A program made the position numbers and the translations under genes. A DNA stretch of 10,547 nucleotides from Proteobacteria bacterium UBA7447 (lineage in GTDB: Bacteria > Pseudomonadota > Gammaproteobacteria > Arenicellales > UBA868), in contig DLPX01000088.1 of NCBI GenBank assembly GCA_002477475.1, positions 1 through 10,547 on the forward strand, written 5' to 3'. A model generated the notes under the pieces. That model was not told where the DNA came from, did not search any database, and was given only the letters and a program-made list of their open reading frames with translations. This document shows, piece by piece, positions 1-7,087 of this stretch; the first letter of the stretch is position 1, and each line of letters starts with the position of its first letter.

Positions 1-467
1 GTTGCCAAGCCTGTGGACTCATAAGGATAGTAGTGCTTGGTGCGCTCGCCTTTTTCATCGGTACGGTTGACCAGAGCAAACACCACAATCAGATAAGGCG
101 CTGTCTCCAGAAAGGGCTTTTCGGCATCGGTACCAAGATGCGAGAGCGCAGCTAGCCACTCATCTGAGGCGCGGTGTTCATAAAAGGCGCGCTCTTCGGC
201 CTCGGCAGCCTCGCGAATCTGCCGCTTAATCTTTGGATCACCCACCACTGCAAAATGCCAGGGCTGCTGGTTGGCACCGCTGGGCGCGGTGCTGGCTGTT
301 TTGATACAGGATTCAATGATCTCGCGCGGCACTGGCGCATCAGAAAAATCGCGGACGGTGCGGCGCGTATTGAGGGTGTCGTACAGCGCCTCGGCGCGCG
401 AGCGCATTTCCTCCTCGGAATAACGCGGATACGGCTCAAGGGCAATGGAAGGAATCGGGGAGGCCAT
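1..467 (-). CDS. Nitroreductase family protein, iodotyrosine deiodinase (IYD) type, 3' end cut by window edge
   Basis: FMN-dependent nitroreductase-fold enzyme. The frame opens at ATG (465-467) and stays open through the left edge, giving 155 visible residues; the C-terminal half lies outside. A good ribosome binding site (AGGAGAAAG, 4-5 nt before ATG) supports the start. Visible signatures are the FMN-phosphate motif RRTVRDFS (35-42) and TAPSGANQQPW (60-70). The lid region points to the IYD clade: Glu92, Tyr96 and Lys117 have the same relative spacing (+4 and +21) as Glu157, Tyr161 and Lys182 of human iodotyrosine deiodinase, which bind the zwitterion of halotyrosines. The segment FLETAPYLIVVF (119-130) also resembles IYD. 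Family knowledge suggests reductive dehalogenation of halotyrosine or a related phenol; the actual substrate is inferred. It is probably the last gene of the rmuC operon, 73 nt after the helicase gene. A general nitroreductase role remains possible because the C-terminus is missing. Confidence 0.88.
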   Translation of the reverse strand, partial: MASPIPSIALEPYPRYSEEEMRSRAEALYDTLNTRRTVRDFSDAPVPREIIESCIKTASTAPSGANQQPWHFAVVGDPKIKRQIREAAEAEERAFYEHRASDEWLAALSHLGTDAEKPFLETAPYLIVVFALVNRTDEKGERTKHYYPYESTGLA

Positions 468-540
468 GGACTTTCTCCTCATTGGCGGCCGGATTGCCAC
501 AAACCGCTGCGGGTAATGGATCTGATTTTACTGCTCGCGC

Positions 541-1848
541 TCAGGCGGAGTCGCCCGCCCCGCTTTCGTCGATCGACTGGTAAAAGGACTGGATCACTGG
601 ATCACACTTGATATCACCCGCACTCAAGGGGCGGTTGAATGAAATGCCGTCGAGGGTGCGGCAGCGGCTTAAGGCGACATAGGCCTGGCCCGGCGCAAAC
701 ATGCCCCGGCCAAGGTCGATGCGCACATGCTCGAGGGTCAGTCCCTGGGCCTTGTGCACCGTCACCGCCCAGGCCAGGATGAATGGAAACTGTGTGTAAC
801 TGCCGACAGACTCAGTCTCAACGCGGCGGCGTTTTTCATCCCACTGATAGCGGTAGCGCTCCCAGGATTCGCGCTCGACAAAAACATGCTGGCCCAAATC
901 TTCATCACCCAAAAGTTCAATCTCAATGAAGTCTTCCTCAAGCTGCATGACCCGGCCAAGCGAGCCGTTAACCCACTCCTCACCGTTCTTGGTGAACATG
1001 ACCTGCGCATCAACCTTGAGCCGAAGCTCTGCAGGCGACGGCAGTTGCGATTCGTTATCGAGCCAGTCGCCGTTGACCTCGGCATCAAAGGTCCACGCCT
1101 CACCCGGCAGTTGCGCCAACTGCTGTTCATTAAACTGACGCGCCCGGGCGTTCACCGATGTCAGCACCAGGCGCGTTTCCTCAGGGATCATTTCTTCTTC
1201 GACCACGCGGTTCAGCTGCTCAACGGTGTCGTCAAGATCGGTGCCCGCGCGGATGTGATCGAGCAGGCGGATGAACTCAGCATCGGCCTGACGGAAAGAC
1301 CGGGTCAGCGTTACGGTGACCATCGGCAGTTCGCGCAAAGACATCGCGCTGAAAAAGTACGGCGACTCATAGGCTTCTTCAAAGAGGCGCTGCTCCTCGG
1401 CGCCCGCCACCACCGGCGGCAACTGATGCATGTCGCCGACCAGCACTAAGGTCTTGCCGCCAAAGGGGGCGCCTGCCCTGCCGGTATTCAGGCGAAGAGA
1501 GTCATCGATGGCATCAAGAAGATCTGCCCTGACCATCGAGACTTCGTCGATCACGAGGACTTCCATTTTTTCGACGACGTCCTTGGCCGCCCCGGCGATG
1601 CGCTTGGCACGAGGCTGGGGTCCGGGGGGCAGTTGAAAAAGCGAATGGATCGTCTGGCCCTGCACATTAAGGGCCGCCACCCCGGTGGGCGCGACCACGA
1701 CGAGGTTCTTGTCGAGCTCGTAGCGCAGCACATCGATCAGGGTGGATTTGCCGGTGCCGGCAGAGCCTGTGACAAAGACAACCGGCGGGGTCGCGACGCT
1801 TAAGAGATCCAGCACCTGCTGGAATTCATCCGTGATTTCAGTATCCAC
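541..1848 (-). CDS. PIF1/RecD-like superfamily 1 DNA helicase (AAA family ATPase)
   Basis: ATP-dependent SF1B helicase, 435 aa, cytoplasmic, presumably acting in DNA repair or replication-fork maintenance. Motifs in order: Walker A GSAGTGKST (28-36); motif Ia APTGVAALNVQGQTIHSLF (53-71), typical of PIF1; Walker B VLVIDEVSM (97-105); motif III GDMHQLPPV (138-146); TLTRSFRQ (motif IV-like); TVHKAQG (363-369) and AYVALSR (389-395), the C-terminal motor motifs. All catalytic motifs are intact, so it should be active. The length fits the short bacterial PIF1-like proteins and lacks the long extensions of eukaryotic Pif1. The start codon is GTG (1846-1848) with no convincing ribosome binding site. 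It lies only 8 nt after the SDR stop, so translational coupling is likely. The exact physiological role is unknown. Confidence 0.93.
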   Translation of the reverse strand: MDTEITDEFQQVLDLLSVATPPVVFVTGSAGTGKSTLIDVLRYELDKNLVVVAPTGVAALNVQGQTIHSLFQLPPGPQPRAKRIAGAAKDVVEKMEVLVIDEVSMVRADLLDAIDDSLRLNTGRAGAPFGGKTLVLVGDMHQLPPVVAGAEEQRLFEEAYESPYFFSAMSLRELPMVTVTLTRSFRQADAEFIRLLDHIRAGTDLDDTVEQLNRVVEEEMIPEETRLVLTSVNARARQFNEQQLAQLPGEAWTFDAEVNGDWLDNESQLPSPAELRLKVDAQVMFTKNGEEWVNGSLGRVMQLEEDFIEIELLGDEDLGQHVFVERESWERYRYQWDEKRRRVETESVGSYTQFPFILAWAVTVHKAQGLTLEHVRIDLGRGMFAPGQAYVALSRCRTLDGISFNRPLSAGDIKCDPVIQSFYQSIDESGAGDSA

Positions 1849-1856
1849 GCGTCGGG

Positions 1857-2606
1857 TCAGGGCAACGCGGTGCAGCCGCCGTCCACCACGAGTTCGGTGC
1901 CGGTGATAAAGGCAGCATCTTCCGAGAGCAAAAAGAGGCAGGCCGCTGAGATGTCTTCAGGTTCGCCAACCCTGCCGAGCGGCACATGCGCGCTTAATGC
2001 GCTCAAGGACTCTGGGTTGGTTTCCCAGCGCGACTGCATCGGTGAGCGCACCGGCCCCGGCAGAATGCTGTTGGAGCGGATGCCGTCAGCAGCAAACTGG
2101 ATCGCCAGCGATTTGGAAAGCCGGATGACGCCAGCCTTGGCCGCGCCATAGGCATCCTGGGGCTTGCTATCACCACGCAGTGCATCAATGGACGCGATAT
2201 GCACCATTGCCCCGCCATTGCCGGCCTGCATATGCGGCACCACGTGGCGTGCACTCAAGGCAAAGGATTTAAGATTGACCGCAAACACCTGGTCCCAAAG
2301 GTCCATATCCATCTCGGTCACGGAAGCATCGCGCCCGAACCACAGTACGCCGGTGGTGTTCACCAGATAATCGATGCCGCTCTGGGAGGAAGCCGTTTGC
2401 TCCACCACCGAACGGACAAAGTTTTCGTTGCTGAGATCTCCCTGGTAGTAGCTCGCGCGGCCGGGGCCGTCGGCAAGCCCTTTGGGCTCATCTTTGATAT
2501 CGGCGAGCGCAACATTGAGCCCGGCACTCAGCAACCCGCGGGCCGTGGCGAGCCCGATGCCGCCGCCGGCACCGCAGACAAGGGCCGATTTTCCTTTAAA
2601 GCGCAT
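1857..2606 (-). CDS. SDR family NAD(P)-dependent oxidoreductase
   Basis: Classical short-chain dehydrogenase/reductase, 249 aa, the usual length of the family. Rossmann nucleotide-binding glycine motif CGAGGGIG (11-18), where Cys replaces the usual Thr of TGxxxGIG. Asp36 at the end of the second beta strand favours NAD(H) over NADP(H). The NNAG motif appears as NTTG (83-86). The catalytic tetrad is complete: Asn111, Ser139, Tyr153 and Lys157 (YGAAK). The C-terminus has the common ITGTELVVDGG ending. The start is ATG (2604-2606), 5 nt after the rmuC stop; the ribosome binding site is weak, which suggests coupling. It probably oxidises or reduces an alcohol/ketone pair. The substrate cannot be inferred from its DNA-repair neighbours. 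Confidence 0.93.
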   Translation of the reverse strand: MRFKGKSALVCGAGGGIGLATARGLLSAGLNVALADIKDEPKGLADGPGRASYYQGDLSNENFVRSVVEQTASSQSGIDYLVNTTGVLWFGRDASVTEMDMDLWDQVFAVNLKSFALSARHVVPHMQAGNGGAMVHIASIDALRGDSKPQDAYGAAKAGVIRLSKSLAIQFAADGIRSNSILPGPVRSPMQSRWETNPESLSALSAHVPLGRVGEPEDISAACLFLLSEDAAFITGTELVVDGGCTALP

Positions 2607-2611
2607 GGGGC

Positions 2612-3898
2612 TCAGTCTTCGTATTCATCCTCGGGGAGGAACTCGAGCAGTTCATCGCTCTCACCCGAGGGCAACTGCTCGACCTTGCGCAGTTGGCGGG
2701 CCATGGCCCGAGTGCGGGTCTGCGTCTGGTCGATGGTGTTGCTGGCCGTGGCAAGCTGCTTCTTGACCTTGTCGAGGACTTCACCAAACTTGCCAAACTC
2801 CGTTTTGACTGCCGCCAGCACCTGCCAGACCTCGCTGGCCTGCTGCTCGATCGCCAGCGATCTAAACCCAAGGCGCAAACTGTTAAGGAGCGCCGCAATG
2901 GTGGTCGGGCCACTCACCACGACCCGGTAATCCTGCTGTAACTGACTCACCATGCCCGGCTGGCGCAACACCTCGGCGTAGAGTCCCTCCGTCGGCAGGT
3001 AGAGCACCGCAAAGTCTGTGGTATGCGGTGGGTTGAGGTACTTATCGGCGATGGTTTTGGCGGACTGCGTTACCGAACGCATGAGTTCGCGGGTGGACTG
3101 GGCGACGGCTTCGGTATCGGCGCTTTTGGCAGCCTCGGTCAGGCGGATGTAATCCTCCTGGGGAAATTTTGAGTCGATCGGCAACCAGACACAGTCGTTG
3201 GGATCATCGCTTCTGCCGGGCAGGCGGATAGCAAACTCAACCCGCTCGCTGGAGTTTTCGCGGGTCGCCACGTTGCGATCGAACTGTTCGGGCGTCAGCA
3301 CCTGCTCAAGGATGGCTTCGAGTTGATACTCCGCCCAGGTGCCACGGGCCTTGACGTTGGTCAGGACATTTTTAAGGTCGCCCACGCCGGTGGCGAGGCT
3401 TTGCATCTGGCCGAGACCCTTATGCACCGCGTCGAGTTGTTCGCGGACCTGCTGAAAGGATTCCCCAAGGCGTTTTTCGAGCGTGCCCTGCAGTTTTTCG
3501 TCGACCGTGCGGCGCATCTCCTCGAGCTTTTTCTCGTTGGCCTCGCGCATCTCGCCGAGTTGCTCGCTGATGGTGGCGCGCAGCCCTTCAAGGCGCTGCT
3601 GGTTGGTCTCGACCAGTGCCTGTACCTGTGTGGTGACGCTCTCGAGCTGCTGTTTCTGAACATTGCCCAACTGGCCAACGGTGGTGGAGAGCGTCTGGGC
3701 AGTTTTGTCGAGGCTGCCTGAAACCTCCTCCCGAAGTTCATGACTGCGCTTGGCAGCTTCTTCGCGCCCATCGCGCAGCTCAGCGCGCACCGCCCGTTCG
3801 GCGTTGTTTGATGACGCGCGTGCCATCAGGCGCACGACAAGCGCCAGATTGGCAACGGCGAGCACAATCACCAGTACGAGCAGCAGATCGGTGTTCAT
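2612..3898 (-). CDS. rmuC: DNA recombination protein RmuC
   Basis: RmuC-family protein, 428 aa (E. coli RmuC is slightly longer). One N-terminal membrane segment (about 4-25) is followed by a long charged region rich in Glu, Gln, Lys and Arg (about 35-165), expected to form coiled coil. The RmuC domain follows (about 170-400). Recognisable blocks are RGTWAEYQLEAIL (185-197), LPIDSKFP (239-246), DFAVLYLPTEGLYAEV (295-310) and VSGPTTIAALLNSLR (328-342). The C-terminus is acidic (ending EDEYED). RmuC limits sequence inversions at short inverted repeats and is related to restriction-nuclease folds; its exact activity remains poorly defined. Start ATG 3896-3898, preceded by GGAG about 11 nt upstream. 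It is the first gene of the probable minus-strand operon rmuC-SDR-helicase-nitroreductase. Confidence 0.95.
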   Translation of the reverse strand: MNTDLLLVLVIVLAVANLALVVRLMARASSNNAERAVRAELRDGREEAAKRSHELREEVSGSLDKTAQTLSTTVGQLGNVQKQQLESVTTQVQALVETNQQRLEGLRATISEQLGEMREANEKKLEEMRRTVDEKLQGTLEKRLGESFQQVREQLDAVHKGLGQMQSLATGVGDLKNVLTNVKARGTWAEYQLEAILEQVLTPEQFDRNVATRENSSERVEFAIRLPGRSDDPNDCVWLPIDSKFPQEDYIRLTEAAKSADTEAVAQSTRELMRSVTQSAKTIADKYLNPPHTTDFAVLYLPTEGLYAEVLRQPGMVSQLQQDYRVVVSGPTTIAALLNSLRLGFRSLAIEQQASEVWQVLAAVKTEFGKFGEVLDKVKKQLATASNTIDQTQTRTRAMARQLRKVEQLPSGESDELLEFLPEDEYED

Positions 3899-4003
3899 GT
3901 CTGGGGTTTCTCCAATACCCTCATGGCCCCTGCATTATCCACGCACGGGCGCAGGCCGGCCAACTATGTCATAGGGGTGATTCTGGCTTTGGGGGAGGTT
4001 CAC

Positions 4004-4288
4004 ATGGTGAGCCTGGCGGTCCCGCATACTTCGCCTGCTCCGGCATCGATCAACCCATCCATGAAGACAAGACCTATCAAGGAAATCATGCGCATTGCCG
4101 ACGAGGGATGTGCCAACAGCCTGCCCCCAGACCACCCGAAGCTGGGGCTGAATCCCGAAGAACAGGCACTCTTTCAAAGAGAGGCGAGGCTGCTGTGGCG
4201 GCTCAACAAGCCGCTCGAATCGGTCCACGGGGCAAGACGTCGAAAGCGAGGCCGGGGCTGGAGGTCACCGCTGGCAAGGGGGCTCTAA
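4004..4288 (+). CDS. Possible small protein of unknown function
   Basis: Candidate 94-aa protein that I do not recognise. The start at 4004 is chosen because it has a very good ribosome binding site (GGGGGAGG at 3991-3998, 5 nt before ATG). The same frame extends upstream to ATG 3923 without such a site, and ATG 4061 is a further internal alternative. The middle of the protein (from MKTRPIKEIMRIADEG to about LLWRLNKPLE) looks like a charged, helical soluble protein. The tail is strongly basic (RRRKRGRG), and the last residues could be noncoding readthrough. It lies divergent to rmuC and upstream of a hairpin-rich stretch. There is no signal peptide or membrane segment. A chance open frame in GC-rich DNA cannot be excluded. 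Confidence 0.42.
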   Translation: MVSLAVPHTSPAPASINPSMKTRPIKEIMRIADEGCANSLPPDHPKLGLNPEEQALFQREARLLWRLNKPLESVHGARRRKRGRGWRSPLARGL

Positions 4289-4294
4289 GAGATA

Positions 4295-4410
4295 GTCGCC
4301 CGCTTGGGGCGGCACAGGCAATTAAATGCCCCGCGCTGGATCTTATTGGGGGGAGGAGATACCAGCGCAGGGCGGAGTCTGGATACCATAAGGAGAAAAG
4401 CTATCCAGGC
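4295..4410 (+). ncRNA. Hairpin array with GGA motifs in or near loops, possible small RNA or structured UTR
   Basis: Four consecutive stem-loops lie in a 268-nt stretch without a convincing gene. HP1: 4295-4301 pairs with 4307-4313 (7 bp, one G-U, loop GCTTG). HP2: GGCA 4317-4320 with TGCC 4327-4330. HP3: 4333-4343 with 4357-4368, 11 bp with one bulged A at 4361 and a G-rich loop TATTGGGGGGAGG. HP4: 4377-4385 with 4402-4410, 9 bp with one G-U, loop containing AAGGAGAAAA. The HP4 loop and the HP3 loop edge carry GGA motifs, as in RNAs that bind CsrA/RsmA, and both also resemble Shine-Dalgarno sequences although no start codon follows. A T8 run lies at 4451-4458 but without a strong hairpin directly before it, so the 3' end is unclear. 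Strand and function are inferred. Confidence 0.33.
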
Positions 4411-4556
4411 GCGCGCAGAATAGCACCGAGGCCCTGCAGGCGATATTCACTTTTTTTTACTGTTAATAAGAGCGGCTTTATGGCTCTTGGAACTTTCGCA
4501 CGTTTTTCTTATATTTTCCGGTGAAAAAGGATCATCTGGGCCGGTTTGCCCTTCGC
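4411..4556. other. Intergenic stretch with T8 run and a weak inverted repeat
   Basis: No gene is supported here. It holds CCTGCAGG (4433-4440), a run of eight T (4451-4458), and an inverted repeat AAGAGC (4468-4473) / GCTCTT (4483-4488) with a 9-nt loop. The repeat could help end transcripts from either side, but it is not followed by a T run on either strand, so it is not a textbook intrinsic terminator. The section from about 4441 to 4530 is AT-richer than its surroundings. Confidence 0.3.
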
Positions 4557-4877
4557 CTAGAGGCCCAATGACATCCTGATGCAGTCACTGCCATCAACCA
4601 GCATATGAATCAAAAAACCGGCGGCCACCATGCGCAGTGGCTTCACGGCGAGTGCGGCGGCATAAAGGGCAATTGCCGGATAACTGTGCAGCGGGTGAAA
4701 ACCGATGCTGCAGCGCTGTGGATCGAAGATGGGATCTGCCAGAAGATGATCAAGATCAACCGCCATCGTTGCCAGCATGATCAGCCAGGCAACGCGCCAG
4801 CGTGATCGAAAACACAGCCATGCCACAAGGCCCGGCAACAGGAAATGCGCCGCCAGGTGCAGGGTAGTAGCCATCAT
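4557..4877 (-). CDS. DUF6122 family membrane protein
   Basis: Small integral membrane protein, 106 aa, with about four hydrophobic segments (near 9-22, 28-41, 66-80 and 83-97). It has a regular set of His and Asp residues: His7 and His11 (HLAAH), Asp41-Leu-Asp43-His44, the segment FDPQRCSIGFHPLHSY (51-66) with His61 and His64, and His91xxxAsp95. This pattern matches the DUF6122 family and recalls membrane-bound metal-dependent hydrolases of the DUF457/YdjM kind, where such residues could bind metal. An enzymatic role is inference only. Two adjacent ATG codons (4875-4877 and 4872-4874) can start it; neither has a clear ribosome binding site. It is transcribed divergently from the dioxygenase operon. 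Confidence 0.85.
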   Translation of the reverse strand: MMATTLHLAAHFLLPGLVAWLCFRSRWRVAWLIMLATMAVDLDHLLADPIFDPQRCSIGFHPLHSYPAIALYAAALAVKPLRMVAAGFLIHMLVDGSDCIRMSLGL

Positions 4878-4966
4878 TGTTAAAGCCGGGGTAGAGTTAT
4901 TAACTGAAATCAGGGTGCAGCGAATTCGAGCATGATAACGTCAGTTGCGAAGCCACTTTAACTCTC
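4878..4966. promoter_or_regulatory. Divergent promoter region with small palindrome
   Basis: This 89-nt gap separates the divergently transcribed DUF6122 gene and the dioxygenase operon, so it must hold promoters for one or both. It contains the perfect palindrome AGTTA-T-TAACT (4895-4905) and a distant inverted pair GTTAAAG (4879-4885) / CTTTAAC (4956-4962). Either could be an operator. I cannot assign clear -35/-10 boxes. Confidence 0.35.
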
Positions 4967-5761
4967 TTGAGCATTCAGACCTTTTCCCCATCCGACTCCC
5001 TGGCAGCACAGGCCAAAGCACTTTGTGAAGACGGCATTATCCTCGTGACCGATCTTGCGCCTGCCGGGCTGGTGACCGAGGTGGCGGATGAACTGCAGCC
5101 GCACTTTGATTCGATCGGCCGGCAGTTTGAAGACGACTTCAACGGTTATGCCACGCACCGCCTTGCCAGCACACTTGCTTACTCGATGCGCGCGGCGGAC
5201 CTCATTGCCAACCCGCACGTCCTCTCTGTATTGGACGCCGTGCTTCTGCCCCACTGCACCAACTACCGTATCGGCAGCAGTACCGGCATTGAAATCCTCC
5301 CCGGGGAGGATGCCCAGATACTGCACCAGGATGATGTCATCTATCCAATGCGCATTGACGGCGTTGAATGGCAGGTGGGTGTCATGTGGTCGCTGACGGA
5401 CTTCACCAATGAGAACGGTGCCACCCATGTGGTGCCGGGCAGTCACCGAGCCGATTACACGGACGGTGAGCATGGCGCCTCCGTGCAGGCGGTAATGCCA
5501 AAGGGCAGCGCCCTTTTTTATCTGGGCTCGACTTGGCATGGTGGCGGTGCCAACCATTCCACAAAGCCACGGGTCGGTATCATCACGACCTATGCGCTCG
5601 GCTGGCTGCGCCAGGAGGTCAACCATTATTTGACGGTGCCTCGCGAGCGCGCCGAAGAATTTTCCCGCACGGTACAAAACCTGATGGGCTACCGGGGTCA
5701 TGGGCCGTACCTTGGCCGCTTTGCAGAAGACCCTGACGGCTTCTGGCTCGATAAACACTGA
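4967..5761 (+). CDS. Phytanoyl-CoA dioxygenase (PhyH) family protein
   Basis: Fe(II)/2-oxoglutarate-dependent oxygenase of the PhyH family, 264 aa, a common bacterial length. The metal triad is visible: His120-Gln-Asp122 (HxD) and distal His191 (STWHGG). Arg202 (KPRVGI) is placed to bind the 2-oxoglutarate carboxylate. The block NENGATHVVPGSH (148-160) is the family hallmark before the distal His. There is no signal peptide, so the protein is cytoplasmic. The start is TTG (4967-4969): the frame upstream to the stop at 4901 holds no ATG or GTG, and starting later would cut the conserved N-terminus. PhyH enzymes hydroxylate acyl-CoA or other small molecules. The CoA ligase gene 15 nt downstream makes a CoA thioester substrate plausible, but this is inference. 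Confidence 0.92.
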   Translation: MSIQTFSPSDSLAAQAKALCEDGIILVTDLAPAGLVTEVADELQPHFDSIGRQFEDDFNGYATHRLASTLAYSMRAADLIANPHVLSVLDAVLLPHCTNYRIGSSTGIEILPGEDAQILHQDDVIYPMRIDGVEWQVGVMWSLTDFTNENGATHVVPGSHRADYTDGEHGASVQAVMPKGSALFYLGSTWHGGGANHSTKPRVGIITTYALGWLRQEVNHYLTVPRERAEEFSRTVQNLMGYRGHGPYLGRFAEDPDGFWLDKH

Positions 5762-5776
5762 CACCTGCTAAGCCAG

Positions 5777-7087
5777 ATGCCCTGCACGCCCGGAGCTGAG
5801 TTTACCCTGCCGCAAGACCTGGCGGCCCAAAGAGAAGCAAGATGGCAGATCCAGCGCGAGCGTCTTGCTGCATCTGCTTTTTATCAGCGCCACCATCGCG
5901 ACGCACCACTGCGCCTGCCAGCTGCGCTCGAAGGCATTGCCGAGTTGCCGTTTACGGACAAAGAAGACCTGCGCAAAGATCAGGCGAGACATCCCCCCTT
6001 CGGCAGTTACCTGGCGGCTTCGCCCGAGAGCGTGACGCGGCTGCATCGCACCTCGGGCACCACCGGGCAGGCGATGAACCTCGCGCTCTCAGCGCATGAC
6101 GCCAAACTGCAGGCCGAGATCGCGGGCCGGGCCCAGTCGGCAGCGGGACTCGGGCCCGAAGATACCGTGGTCCACTGCCTCAACTACCAGTTGTGGATGG
6201 GCGGAGTGACGGATCACCTCGGCCTTGAAGAAACAGGGGCAATGGTGGTGCCCTTTGGCACGGGCGGAACCGAACTTTTGATCCGCACGATTCGGGAGCT
6301 CGGCATTAATGCCATCTCGTGTACCCCCTCTTACCCGTCACGGCTGGCTGAAGTGCTGCGGGAACACTTTCCTGAGTTCGAGCCCAAATCCCTGGGGCTT
6401 CGCAAAGCCTTTATGGGCGGCGAGCCGGGTCTGGATGATCCCGCGTTTCGTGCGCGCCTTTATGAGACATGGGGCATGCGGGCCATGAACTCCAACTACG
6501 GGGTCAGTGATTTTCTGTGCAACTTTGCCGGCCAATGCACTGAACAGAACGATCTGCACTTTATGGCGACTGATGTCGCACTAGCGGAACTCGTGGTGCC
6601 GGGCGAAGAGACTGTAGTGCCATGGGAAGCGGGCAGCCAAGGCGAACTGGTGCTGACCCATCTTGATCGGGAGTGCCAGCCGCTGCTGCGCTTTCGCACA
6701 GGAGACCTCATCCAGCTGACCGCAACCGACCGCTGTGCCTGCGGACGCGGAGCGTCGCGTTTTCGGGTCATTGGTCGCACTGACGAGATGATCGTGGTCC
6801 GTGGGGTGAATGCCTTTCCCTCGGTGGTGGCCGCCGCCGTGAATGCCTGCCCCGAGCTCAATGGCGAATACCGCATTCGCCTTGCCCATCCCCCACCCTA
6901 CGACCGACTGCCGCTTGAGGTGGAACTCTTGCACGACCAAGCGCCCAACGACGATCTGTATGAGACGATTCGTCAGCGTCTTGCTGACACGCTTCGCCTG
7001 GGTGTGGCACTCACGCTGCTGCCTTCGGGTACTCTTGAGCGTACCGAGGGCAAAACCCGCCGGCTGATCAAGGACTACCGCCAATGA
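5777..7087 (+). CDS. PaaK-family phenylacetate-CoA ligase-like adenylate-forming enzyme
   Basis: AMP-forming acyl/aryl-CoA ligase of the PaaK branch of the ANL superfamily, 436 aa, the normal PaaK length. Motifs in order: phosphate-binding TSGTTGQ (92-98); MGGEPGLDDP (213-222); YGVSD (241-245); RTGDL (307-311); hinge region GRTDEMIVVRGVNAFP (333-348); and C-terminal Lys426 in EGKTRRLIKD, the expected catalytic lysine. Cys254, Cys320 and Cys322 (CxCGR) resemble the small zinc-binding insert seen in PaaK proteins. It should activate a carboxylic acid with ATP and CoA. Phenylacetate itself is not implied, since no other paa genes are nearby. Its stop overlaps the start of the crotonase gene by ATGA, so the two are translationally coupled. 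Confidence 0.92.
   Translation: MPCTPGAEFTLPQDLAAQREARWQIQRERLAASAFYQRHHRDAPLRLPAALEGIAELPFTDKEDLRKDQARHPPFGSYLAASPESVTRLHRTSGTTGQAMNLALSAHDAKLQAEIAGRAQSAAGLGPEDTVVHCLNYQLWMGGVTDHLGLEETGAMVVPFGTGGTELLIRTIRELGINAISCTPSYPSRLAEVLREHFPEFEPKSLGLRKAFMGGEPGLDDPAFRARLYETWGMRAMNSNYGVSDFLCNFAGQCTEQNDLHFMATDVALAELVVPGEETVVPWEAGSQGELVLTHLDRECQPLLRFRTGDLIQLTATDRCACGRGASRFRVIGRTDEMIVVRGVNAFPSVVAAAVNACPELNGEYRIRLAHPPPYDRLPLEVELLHDQAPNDDLYETIRQRLADTLRLGVALTLLPSGTLERTEGKTRRLIKDYRQ

Noticed and set aside
727..1449. 240-codon plus-strand frame inside the helicase gene
   Set aside because: It is antisense to a complete set of helicase motifs and has no family signature.
2199..2930. 243-codon plus-strand frame across the SDR/rmuC junction
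   Set aside because: It crosses two well-supported minus-strand genes and shows low-complexity, shadow-like composition.
4357..4370. Resemblance to the TPP riboswitch end (ATACCAGCGCAGGG)
   Set aside because: The essential CTGAGA element and matching helices are absent upstream, and no thiamine gene follows.
4451..4458. T8 run as an intrinsic terminator
   Set aside because: No strong GC-rich hairpin ends directly before it; the nearest palindrome (4433-4440) has almost no loop and ends 10 nt earlier.
3808..4524. 238-codon plus-strand frame overlapping the start of rmuC
   Set aside because: Basic, Pro/Arg-rich shadow translation; it runs through the start of rmuC and the hairpin array without domain features.
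4958..5764. 268-codon open frame on the minus strand, fully antisense to the dioxygenase
   Set aside because: The plus strand encodes an intact PhyH protein with all catalytic residues; the antisense translation has no recognisable domain and is a GC-bias shadow.
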